Source: Caprimulgus europaeus (lineage: Eukaryota > Chordata > Aves > Caprimulgiformes > Caprimulgidae). Taken from it: a DNA stretch of 64,000 nt. Position numbers and translations under genes: made by a program. The first letter of the stretch is position 1. Each line of letters opens with the position of its first letter. Positions 35,401 to 45,710 of the stretch are shown here, piece after piece. The notes under the pieces are model-generated. The model ran no database searches and was not told the DNA's origin. It saw nothing but the letters and a program-made list of their open reading frames with translations. The DNA lies in the NCBI GenBank assembly GCA_907165065.1, contig OU015541.1, positions 1,550,001 to 1,614,000 of the forward strand, in the 5' to 3' direction.

Positions 35401-38400
35401 CCGGGGATCTACCCCCACCTCGCCCCCCCCGGAGAGGGATCCCCTGGGTGCTGACAGTCAGGTCGTGAAGGAGCGAGTCGGTTCTTTTCGCCAAGCTCGG
35501 GGGTGATCCCGACTGGATCACATCCCTTCCTGGGGGATCCCTTGTGGAGGGATCCACTTGATCGCCAGATGTGGTCGGCAAGCCCTGCTTCTTGAGGGAT
35601 CCCCAACCCAGGGGCTGCTTCCTGCTTCTCAAGAGATAGCCCTGGAGAGAGCGCTTGGGATCCACACGGAGCGGGATCCACTTGGGATCCACTCAGAGCG
35701 GGATCCACTCAGAGTGGGATCCACTTGTGCTGCTGTCTCTGACTGGCCTCTTGGGGCCAAGCCTGCTCCCCGCTGTGCAGAGCTCTCTGTGTGTGGCTCC
35801 CCACTGGATCCTGGGTGATCTGCTGAGAGAGGGATCCACTTGGTGCTGGCATTTGGCCCGTGGGTGGTGCCACCTTGGAGAGGGTGTCAGGTCTTGTCCT
35901 GGCTCTGCGGAGATCCCCGATGGATCCCAAGAGCAGCTCTGAGGAGGGATCTGCTGGGAGCAACCTTGCAGGAGGATGCTGCCTGCTCTTACCTCTAGCA
36001 GAGCACCAAGGCGATCCCAGCTGGATCCCAGCTACATCCTGGTGGGATCCACTTGGGATCTACCCCAGAAGGACCCACCGAGGGGCTGGCAGCCTCCTGC
36101 CACAACCCTGCCTGGACACACTGATCCATCTCCCTTGGATCACCAAGTTGAGGTGGGATCCCTGTGGGATCCAGTGCTCAGCAGATCCCTCACTGCCACC
36201 CCCCATCTCTCCCGCAGGCTCCTCTCCCCTGGTTACCGCGCCTGGAGGAGCCGCTGCCGCGCCGGGAGCCGAGCAGCCGGGAGGCGATGCTGCGGGTGCT
36301 GGACGCGGGGCTGGAGCGGTGCCTGGCGCTGCACTCGGCCTATATCCCGGTGCCCCGGCACAGGTGAGCCCACGGGGGTGCCTGCACCGGGGGGTGACTC
36401 CAGGGGACATCTCTGAGCCCTCGAGCGGTTGCGGTGGCGGCGCCAGCGAGGCTTTGCCTCAGAGAGCATCACCACTCTCCAGCACCGTGTTTGTCTGTCC
36501 CCGTGACCCCAGCGTTGTGCAGGATGGCTTCTGTCACCCTCGTCCTCTCACTTTTTATTTAAATTGAATTTATTTTTTATATACTTTGGTTTTTTTTCCC
36601 CTCCTTCCACGTCAGGAAGTTGTTTGGTCTCAGCTGAGCAAACCCCGTGGTTCTCAGCACTTGAGGGCAGGATGCAGGTGCCGGTCCCCTCCTGCCCGTG
36701 GGTGCGTGGGGTCCCCTCCTGCCCGTGGGTGCGTGGGGTCCCCTCCTGGCACGGTTACCGGCGGTGTTGTGGCTGTGACCTCTGCCCACACCTCTGCCCA
36801 GCGCCGTTTCCAGTCTGCCTGCTGGGATAACACCCACGTTACTGGTTGCTGTAGAGGTCAGCGCACCCATGGATGCCTCTGCACATAGTGATGCCCCCAG
36901 CACAGTGTGGCCACTGTGCCACCCATGTCCCCTCCCCACCAGCCACCCCTGGGGTGGGTACAGACCGGGTCACTGTGGGTAGGGGGTCCTGGCGCCTCTG
37001 TCCTCACCGCAGCCCCCGCTTTGCTCTCGTTGGCAGGAAGCTCTCGGGCAAGGCTGGCATCGACGAGGTGATGGCGGCCACGGTGCTCACCAGCCTCTCC
37101 ACCAGCCCACTGGTGCTCGGTCACCCGCCGGCCACCCCTGCCCCAGGTAAGAGCAGACCCATGTCCTCCATCGCTGGACACGTGTCCCATGGCAGAACCT
37201 GACCTTCCTCCTCCTCCTCCTCACCAGAGCCCGGCGGTGAGGTCTGGAAGGAGACACCCGCCATGTCCTCCAGCTGCAGCAGCAGCAGCAACACCAGCGG
37301 GGACTGGAGCTGGGACCCCCCCAGCGACCGCTCCACCCCCTCCACCCCGTCACCCCCGCTCTCCAGCCACGTCCCCAGCACCTTCCTGCCCAACCCGCTG
37401 CCGGATGACGGCCCCGATGAGCCCGACGGCACCCACTTCGTCTTTGGAGAACCCATCCCACGGAAGAGGAAGGTGGGATGAGGTTGGGGGTGATGATGGG
37501 GATGGGGGTGATGTTGAGGATGATGATGGGGATGAGGTTGGAGTTGGAGATCAGGCTGGAGATGATGGGGGGGATGGGGATGATGATGGGGTTGAGGTTG
37601 GAGCTGGGGATGAGGTTGGGAATGGAGACAGTGGGAATGGGGATCAAGGGGAGAATGAGATCAGGGATAGGGATTATGGTGGGAAGGAGGGTGATGGTGG
37701 GGATGAGGTTGGGGGTGACAATGAGGATGGTGTTGGGGATGACAGTGGGGTTGGAGATGAAGTTGGGATGGGGATGATGATGGGGTGGAGATAGGGATGA
37801 TGCTGGGGATAGGAATGATGGGGATAGGGATGTGGATGAGGATGGGGATGATGGATGGGGATGGGGATGGAGATAGGGATGGGGATGGGGATGGGAATGA
37901 TGGGGGTGATGGATAGGGATGATGGGGATGGGGATGGGGATGGGGATGGGGATGGGGATGGGGATGGGGATGGGGATGGGGATGGGGATGGGGATGGGCT
38001 GGTCCAGGGCTGCCAGCCTGACCCCTCTCTCCTGCAGAACTCCACCAAGGTGATGTTCAAGTGCTTGTGGAAGAGCTGCGGCAAAGTCCTCAGCAGCTCC
38101 TCAGGGATGCAGAAGCACATCCGAACCATGCACCTTGGGTAAGCGTGTGGTGTCCCCCCTGGCCACCCCCAGACCCCCCCAGTGCCCCCTGCGGGGTCCT
38201 GCCGCGGGGGGAGGGAGCTGCCCCAGCCGGCCCCTGCTCTCCCCGCAGCCGGAAAGCCGACCTGGAGCAGAGCGACGGCGAGGAGGACTTCTACTACACG
38301 GAGCTGGACGTGGACGTGGACTCGCTGACGGACGGGCTCTCCAGCCTCACGCCCGTGTCACCAACCTCCTCGGTGCCACCCGCCTTCCCCGGCCCCGAGG

Positions 38401-38936
38401 TGCAGGGTCTGGTGCCACCGGCGCTGCCCGTCCCCGACCCGGCACTGGCCTCCCCGTGCAGCCCCCCGGCCCCCCCCGGCCTCTGCCACGTCCACACGGA
38501 TCACGCGTACCAGGTGAGTGGGGGGGACACACAGGGATGGAGGGGCTGTCACCCCGCTCACCGTGCCACTGTCACCCCCCAGCCCCCCCAGCTGCTCGGT
38601 GCCAGTGCTCTGACGCGGGGCCGTGTCCTCTCTCGCAGGGCTGCCCGGTGACACCGCGCCCACCGCTGCCCCCCGCCGTGCCCACCCTGCCGCCACCCAA
38701 ACCACCCACCGTCCCCAGGTGAGTCCCCACCCTCCGTGTGTGTGTGTGTGTGTGTGTGACCCCACCCTGACACCTCACACCCCTGTGTCCCCCCCACGCT
38801 GTGACACGTCCCCTCTGCCCGCAGGCGGCCGCGGGGGGAGGCCAAGAAGTGCCGCAAGGTGTACGGGATGGAGAACCGGGAGCTGTGGTGCACGGCGTGC
38901 CGCTGGAAGAAGGCCTGCCAGCGCTTCCTCGACTGA
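34909..38936 (+). CDS. SLC2A4RG: SLC2A4 regulator / GLUT4 enhancer factor (SLC2A4RG), complete CDS
   Basis: Nuclear DNA-binding factor known to activate the GLUT4 (SLC2A4) promoter together with MEF2A; paralogue of ZNF395. Exons: 34909-35046, 36218-36363, 37037-37146, 37228-37472, 38038-38138, 38249-38513, 38639-38718, 38825-38936. Phases all match, giving 1197 nt and 398 residues (human 387). Landmarks: conserved [18 protein letters not shown] near 105-122, Ser/Pro-rich region, basic PRKRK (about 209-213, nuclear localisation type), one C2H2 finger C222-C227-H240-H245 (CX4CX12HX4H), the conserved [16 protein letters not shown] block, a Pro-rich region, and a C-terminal C-clamp with C371, C384, C387, C393 ending QRFLD. 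The N-terminal 46 residues from exon 1 are least conserved, so that start is the least certain part. Introns 1 and 4 are repeat-filled. Confidence 0.95.
35240..36200 (+). repeat. Degenerate GGATCC-rich repeat in SLC2A4RG intron 1
   Basis: The element gggatccactt and variants (ggatcccaac, ggatctac) recur dozens of times at irregular spacing. The cleanest block is about 35660-35735, where gcgggatccactcagag repeats. It looks like an old, decayed short tandem array. Confidence 0.75.
37473..38030 (+). repeat. (GGGGAT)n array filling SLC2A4RG intron 4
   Basis: Essentially the whole 565-base intron between exons ending 37472 and starting 38038 consists of GATGGG/GATGAT-type units. A near-perfect GGGGAT hexamer run spans about 37928-37998. 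The transcribed strand is C-rich and the RNA G-rich. Confidence 0.95.
38739..38759 (+). repeat. (GT)n microsatellite
   Basis: About ten GT dinucleotides just after the donor of SLC2A4RG exon 7. Confidence 0.9.
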
Positions 38937-39592
38937 CACCACCCCCCCTTCTTGCACATTTTGCACTTGAGGTGCCTTTGCGCCCCCCCCCCCTTCTCCT
39001 CCACCCACCCCCCCCTCCACCTGGGGCCCCCCCAGACTCAGGGAACGGCCCCCAAAAGCTTTATGCACACAGATTCCCCCCCCGCCGTGGAGCTTGTCGT
39101 GTCCTCACCCCCCCAACTTTTTTCCTTTGAAAATAAGCTAAATCTGCCCCCCCGCCACTTGCTGGCACCACGGTGGGGGCTGGCGGGGGGTGTCCGGCTG
39201 CTCCTGTCCCCCCCCATTGTCCCTGTGCCAGGTTGGGGACCCCCCCGGGGCCGGGGGCCACCCATCGCTCAAATAAGCTGTGCCTGTGGCCGGTGGGGGC
39301 TGGGAAAAGGGGGTGCCCATTCCTGCGCCCCCACCTGCTCCCGGGGGGCACCCCCAGTGCCCAGGGCAGAGGTGGGCGCCTGCCCCCCCCCAGGCCCCCC
39401 TCGGGGGGTTTTTACTCTTTGTATGGTCGTTTCTCTCTCTTTTCCCCCGGGGGAGCAGCCGCCCCCGCGGGGCGATGCTCCGGGAAGTGCCTGCAGGAAC
39501 GCGCCCATTTGCACTAAGCCAAACTGCACAAAGAGGTTTCTTTTTGGGGTTGTTTTTTTTTTTTCCTTTTTTTTGTGTATTCTTATTTTTTA

Positions 39593-39598
39593 AATAAA
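39593..39598 (+). terminator. SLC2A4RG: SLC2A4RG poly(A) signal
   Basis: AATAAA about 657 bases downstream of the TGA at 38934, within a T-rich/A-rich context. First canonical hexamer after the stop. Confidence 0.65.
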
Positions 39599-39619
39599 AT
39601 ATATGAAAATTCCTATTTT

Positions 39620-40900
39620 TAAATCCTCCCTCCCAGGGCTCGGGAGCGCACTGGCTGCGGCGCTGCGGCAGCGTGAGGCTCCAGCCCCGGGGGGGGTTTT
39701 AAGGGGCTTTATTCCCTTCAAACCCCTTTTTTCCCCCCCAAACCCCCTTTTTTTCCCCTCCCCTCCCATCCCATCACTCACCTGCCTGGGCAGCAGCTCA
39801 GGACAGAGTCTGGCCAGGCCACGCTGTCCCCCCCTCCCCATGCACGAGTGGGTGCAATGGGGACAGGGACAGGTTGGTGGCTCTGCCACCCTCCCTGTTC
39901 TCACAGCCATGCCAGGGCAGGTGTGTCTCTCCCCCCCCCCCCATTTTAGGGGGTTCCCTTTGTATCAGGGTCCCCCCCTCGCAGGGGGGGTCACACCGCT
40001 GTGGCCCCATGGGCTGGGTCGGTGCTGAGCCCCCACTTGTCCCCGCCGTGGCACCATCGGGGATTTGATTTGTCAGATCCAGAAGAAAAAAAAATAAATA
40101 TTTGGATTTTTTTTTTTTAATTATTATTGATCTTTCTTTCCTCCTCAGAGGGGCTCTGTGGGGCAGGGGGGGCAGCCCTGGAGCGGGTGCTGTCACCCCC
40201 CTCCTGCATCCTGCAGCCCTGGGGACAGCGTCACCCTGTCCATCCTGTGCCAGGGGATGAGTTGAATTTCAAAGAAAGCCCTAAAAATAAGGAAATTTCC
40301 ACCAACACTTACACACCCCGGGGGATAGAGAGCAACAGGCACCTGATTGGGATGGGAATGGGACAGAGGGGAGAAGGGAAAAAAAAGGAGAAGGAAGGGA
40401 AAAGGAGAAGGAAGGGAAAAGGAGAAGGAAGGGAAAAGGAGAAGGAAGGGAAAAGGAGAAGGAAGGGAAAAGGAGAAGGAAGGGAAAAGGAGAAGGAAGG
40501 GAAAAGGAGAAGGAAGGGAAAAGGAGAAGGAAGGGAAAAAAGGAGAAGGGAAAAGAAAGAAAGAGGGAAAAGGGAAGGAAGGGAAAAGGGAAGGAAGGGA
40601 AAAGGGAAGGAAGGGAAAAGGGAAGGGAAAGAGGGGGAAGAGAGCATCACTCCCAGCCTGGGCCGAGCTGGGCTCCCCCCGGGGCGAGGGGGGATTTTGG
40701 GGAGCAGGGACCCCCCAGCAGCCCCCTCTCAGCACCCAGGACCATGGGGTGCACGGCCCTGCAGCACCATGGCCATCGTCACACACCTGGATCCATTTGT
40801 ACACGATGGAGGAGAAAAAACCATTACTCCTAATAATTCCTATTTAAAAAAAACCAACCCCAAACCCCCCAAAAAACCAAGCCAAACGGGTAGCAGCAAT
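39620..40900. other. Convergent intergenic gap SLC2A4RG / ZBTB46
   Basis: About 1.3 kb between the two converging 3' ends. Its main content is the polypurine tract at 40365-40645. There is a second plus-strand AATAAA at 40093-40098. No gene is seen; the Lys/Glu/Arg-rich open frames are products of the purine repeat. Confidence 0.6.
40365..40645 (+). repeat. Polypurine tract with 17-bp and 16-bp units
   Basis: The plus strand is almost pure G/A for about 280 bases. Nine copies of the 17-base unit aaaaggagaaggaaggg run from about 40383 to 40536, followed by about four copies of a 16-base variant aaaagggaaggaaggg. Confidence 0.95.
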
Positions 40901-40907
40901 TTCCCAA

Positions 40908-40913
40908 TTTATT
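40908..40913 (-). terminator. ZBTB46: Candidate ZBTB46 poly(A) signal
   Basis: AATAAA on the minus strand, 4.8 kb downstream of the ZBTB46 stop at 45711. A long UTR is plausible for this gene, but several other AT-rich hexamers lie closer, so the used site is uncertain. Confidence 0.4.
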
Positions 40914-42352
40914 GAAACTGATTGGTTTTTGCAGGTATGTCTAAGCTAAATCCATCACAAATAATTCTACTCCAGAGGCACGGCTCCGGCATGCCCAGGC
41001 AGACGAGAAACTGGGAGAGCAACTAGAAAATAAAGTCAAATTTACCTGAACTACATGTACAGAGAATCAGTACAACACAGCCATGTCCTCCCACCGACTT
41101 CTGGCTACTGAAACCTCCTCAAAATATTAAACACATCTTCAATACAAACACAGGTTTATAATAATTAATATAAAGTCAGTATAATATAGAATATTCCCAG
41201 CAAAAAAAATAATCAACAATCTTCAAACACTGTCCTTTTTTGTTTGTTTGTTTGTTTAGCTTTATTTTTGTAGACAGGTTTAAAGGGCGTTGAAAAAATA
41301 AATATATATGAAAGCATACACACAGCACTCTTACTATGCAAACTAAAAACAAAAAAAAAGGCAGAAAATCAAAACACAAAAGAGAATCTAAGAAATAAAC
41401 AGAAAAATTAAGTATGGCTTTCTTAGGAGCTGCACGTGGCACAGAATGAGCTCAAATAAGATTCAGAATATTGCAAAAAATTCCAGTTTTTGCATTATTT
41501 TCATGGAGTTTCTTTGCTAAAGGGTGATGTGCAAAATGGGAGGCGGGGGGTGCCCGGGGGGCTCAGCCCCAGCGCGGATCAGGGGGGCATGAGCCGAGCC
41601 CCCAGCCAAGGCACCGACCCCAACGCGGGCACCGAACCCCGACCGAGGCAGCGCTCGCTCCCGAGAAGCCGAGTCCGTGAAGGCTGAGAGGAGAGAAGGG
41701 AGAAAACGGGAGCTCAGGGGAGCGCAGGCTGCCTTGCAGACAGAAAAAATGTTCTTTTATAGTCCAAAACACTGATTTTTTGATTTAAAACCAAAATTAA
41801 AATGGAAAAAGGACAGGACAGTCGCTTTGCACACGTTCATCGGACACATCCCCGCAGTCACCGCGGCGCTGCGCAGCGCCAGGGCGACCTCCACATCCCA
41901 GAGTGCCAATTAGAGGGGTTTGTTTATTTTTTCATTTAAAAAAGAACATTTTTGGGACTGACAACTGACGGGGCTGCCCCCCCCGAACCGCAGCGCGCTC
42001 GGCCCAGGTTGTCTCCGCCTGCAAGAGCCGAGCGAAGCGCCCGTGCCCGGCTCCGTGTTCCCCTCGGGGGATTTTTTGGGGGGCAAGGGCAGGACGATGC
42101 TGTTTGCACCCTGTTCCATGAGGCGGTGGCAGAGCACGGCTTGAAATGCTCCTTGTACTCCTGGCACGATTTCAGAGTTAAAAAAAAAAAAAAAGAAAAA
42201 ATAATAAAAATGAGGAAAATAAAGAAATTCCGGGAGGGACATTTACAAGTCAGTAGGAATACTTAAAAAAAACGAGTTGCAAGTTATTGAGACCAAGTGT
42301 ATCAATATTTTACCTATAAGGGAGTTATTTTTCTCAAACTAAGTCTGTATAT

Positions 42353-42359
42353 ACACACC

Positions 42360-42394
<35 letters not shown>
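42353..42394 (+). repeat. (CA)n(TA)n microsatellite
   Basis: acacaccc, then about six CA units, then about twelve AT units. Lies in the probable ZBTB46 3' UTR. Confidence 0.9.
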
Positions 42395-45300
42395 TTTTAG
42401 AAAAAATTAAAAAAAGGGAACCTCAGTGAAGTATACAAAGCCCTGAAGGGAAATACAAAGACAGACGCTAGAGGTTACTCGAGCCAGTGCTGGAGACAAC
42501 AGGCAGAGTGATTGGGGTTTTGTTTCAACCTCCCAAGAGCAGAAGTTTGCATAGGCAGCAGGTCCGAGAGGTTCGCTCACGTGGAGCAACTCAGGAAGTT
42601 TTATAAAGTTTCAGCATTTAAAAAAAAAAAAAAAAAAAAAAAAGCTCAAATTCCTTTTTTTGAACCCAAACACTCACAAAAAGGAGCACGAAAAGTTTAA
42701 AGATTAATTCCTGCATTTCCAAATCTGCCCATCTCCACTGGAACAAAGCACTTTAAATACAGAGCAGGTGTGGGGGTTATCTGGTGTACACCGTGCATCA
42801 GTCACACAGAGCACGTGCTGGGTTAGATGGTAACAGTGTAAAATTCACCTTTTACCAGGATTTTCTGGTTTTCTCTCCCTTTTTTTGATTAATTTTTTGC
42901 ATCCTCAGCTCAAAGAGCTTCAAAGTGGCACAACCAGGAGCCACTTTTAAAGCCTCCTGCCCACCTTCTTTTTTTTTTTTTAAAAAAGGAAAGAAAATAA
43001 AAAATGTGTATTTCCAAAGGAATTGCAAAGTGAAGCTAAGCACCCAGAACTCCCACCGACACCACTCGAGTCACCCAGGGGGAGGGCAGGGAGGAGTGAG
43101 GAAGAGGAGGGCTCAGACCAACTTCTCCTGCTCCTCCAGGGAAGGTCCGACCGCACGGAATGTCACAGAAACCTGGGGGGGGGTGAAAACTTTGGGGGAT
43201 TTAAATTATTATTATTTTTTTAAATAAATTTTTTTTTTTTACATATCAAAAGCAAAGCTGCAGGAATTTTTTAAGTACTGTCTGTCTTTGTCTACAGGTA
43301 AGAGGTGAGTGAGGCAGCAAGCCCAGGACCTGGAACCCCCCGACCCCAAATCCATATGTACAGGATAAATGACAATAAACACAGAACCTGCCCTGCCAGG
43401 GGCTGGACTCGGGGTGACAAACAGTGACCTCAGCCTGGGACCCCCCAGCCACCACGGCTGCTGGAAAAGAAACCAGACACAGGAGCAACCGCAACCCCCG
43501 GGGCCTGCTGGCGTCCCCCTGAGCGCGGCAGGAGGCGTGACAAGGAGCCACAGCGCTACATTCCCACTTTCACAGCTGAATAAAGATGTTTCTGCAGGAC
43601 CCTGCTGCTCTGGTCTGGAGTACAGAGGGTCACCTGCTCAGCCCCAAGGACCAGCAGCAGCCGCCGGGGCTCGCGTGGCTCCACTCAGCCAAACAGAGGA
43701 TTTGGGGCCAGACCCAGCTCTGAAACTCACTGACGAGCACCAAACCCGACAGAGCAGGAGCTGCTGGAGGCTCCCAGTGACCCCTGGTGACCATAAGCAC
43801 GAAGCAGGATGATGCCAGCAGAGAGAAGGTGGCAAATGGAGGGGCAGAGAAAGGAGTCGAACGCCAGAACCCAGGGTGAGACTGAGATCAGGGAAGAACA
43901 AAGCCCCGGGTCCTGCAGGCGCCGGGACTGAGGCTCCCGCCGCGCTCCACCAAGTCCTGGCACCCAGTGCCTCGAATCCTTCACCATTATTTGCTTTCCT
44001 GGGGTTTAACTGTACAAGATACTTTAGATTTCCTTTGCTGGGTGGAACCAGGCTGGTCACGAAGGACCCCCAGAGCTGCAAGAACCCTCCCCACCCCGCA
44101 GGGACGCCTGTCCCAGCACGGGGGGGAAATAGCACCTGTAGTTGTTTGGCTTTCAGGGAACAGCTTCAACTTTGTGGTAGGTTTCAAGGTACCATCACCA
44201 CAGACACTGGATAAAATTGCTCCAAGCAAGGAAAGAGTGAGGTCTGCAGCTTTTTTTTTTTTTTTTAATTATTATTTTAAAAAGCACCAGAAGCAAAACC
44301 GTGAAGGGTGAAACCAGCTTTGTCCGAGGAACAGACACCCCCAGTGCACTTTGCTGCTGTTATTTAGGTGTAGCTGGAAGAAGGCAACAGTGGCCAATAT
44401 GAAGGAGAATCCAACTACCTGGAGCAGCTCCAGAATCTCTCAGGAGACACTGGGAGAGAAACCTGGCTCTTATTTAAAAAAAAAATTAATAAAATAAAAA
44501 GGTTTATTTGCAAATTGACACGGAACCAGCGCAGCTGAAGCTGGAAGCTTTTGCCATGAGTTAAGCAGGTTCTGCCTACCAGTGCTGACTGAAAATCTGT
44601 ACTTGGAGAGGAAGAACAACGTTCCCAGGTGAAATCCTGGCCCCACCAAATCCCACAGGATGGAAGCACCAAGATTTCCACCCAGCTGGGATCTCCTCAC
44701 CTTGGCTTCTCGCATTCCCCAGTTCATCCTGCACTCTGCCAAACGCCTCATTTCTGCTACACTTTGCATATATTTAGGAAAAAGGCAGCTGAGCAAAGGG
44801 AGAAAAGTGAAGATATTTGTGGAGAAGGATGCCAGGTAGAGAATTACCTGTGTCCTTTAGAGCAAAGGGTGCTCTGGAAGCACCAACACCCATCTCAGTG
44901 ACCGTGGATAACCAAGGCTGGAAGACGGGACCTGGGTAAGATGCCAGTAGGTCCAAGAAACGTCACAATCTTTCTTTGATGGTGATTCTTTTGGAAGCTA
45001 AGAAAAGAATTTGTAAGGCTGTAATCTGACTTGCCTTTTGATCTATTTGGCTCCAGAAAAAAAAAAAAGATAAAAACTCTCTTGAAATAACTTTGCAAGA
45101 GGCCTGCACCATCAAGGGAAGCCCTCCAACACGCACACCAATTTGTGTTCACAACGTCAGCTTGTAAATCCACTGCTGCCAGCATTGTGGTGCACAGGTA
45201 AGAGTGTTAAAAGGAAAAATAAACCAACCACTACCCCCCAAAAAAAAACCTGCTTTGGACACAAAAACCTCCCTGGTGTTGGGTTCAGGGTGGGAAGGGT

Positions 45301-45401
45301 GTGAGGACTCATGCTTCAGCCAGCTGCAGCCCCTCCACCTCCCTGGGCTGCAGCCTGGTGGGCTCGGCCGGAGGGGCGGCCGCGGTCGGGGTCGTTCACG
45401 A

Positions 45402-45502
45402 AGGGGGAAGGAGGAAGGAGGAAAGGGGAAAGGAGAAGGGGGAAGGGGGAAGAAGGAAGGGGGAAGAAAGGGGGAAGGGGGAGGGGAGAAGGGGGAAGGC
45501 AA
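45402..45502 (+). repeat. GGAAGGGG polypurine stretch
   Basis: About 100 bases of G/A only, with gaagggggaa-type units. It is polypyrimidine on the ZBTB46 transcript strand, about 210 bases downstream of the stop codon. Confidence 0.85.
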
Positions 45503-45710
45503 AGTCAGTCGTGGCGCTGGAAGCGACACTGCTAAGACAGCATCCGAGTGGAACAGCGAAGGACTTGTTTAGAAAACACAAGAGTTATTTTGCACACATG
45601 GACGACACAAGGCTACTGAAGTTTTTCCAACATACTCCTTCCTCCCCCACCCTCCCTCCCCCTTACAAACAACAGAGCGAAACAAAAAACAAACAAACAA
45701 AAAGAATTCC

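Larger units (their letters stand above)
40914..45710 (-). other. ZBTB46: Probable ZBTB46 3' UTR
   Basis: No coding sequence is recognised on either strand. It contains a (CA)n(TA)n run at about 42353-42394, an A-run at 42619-42643, and a purine-rich stretch at 45402-45500. Assigned as UTR because the ZBTB46 stop lies immediately upstream and no other gene intervenes. Confidence 0.45.

Noticed and set aside
40127..40915. 262-codon frame rich in Lys, Glu, Arg and Gly
   Set aside because: It is the translation of the polypurine repeat, which has no stop codons in several frames.
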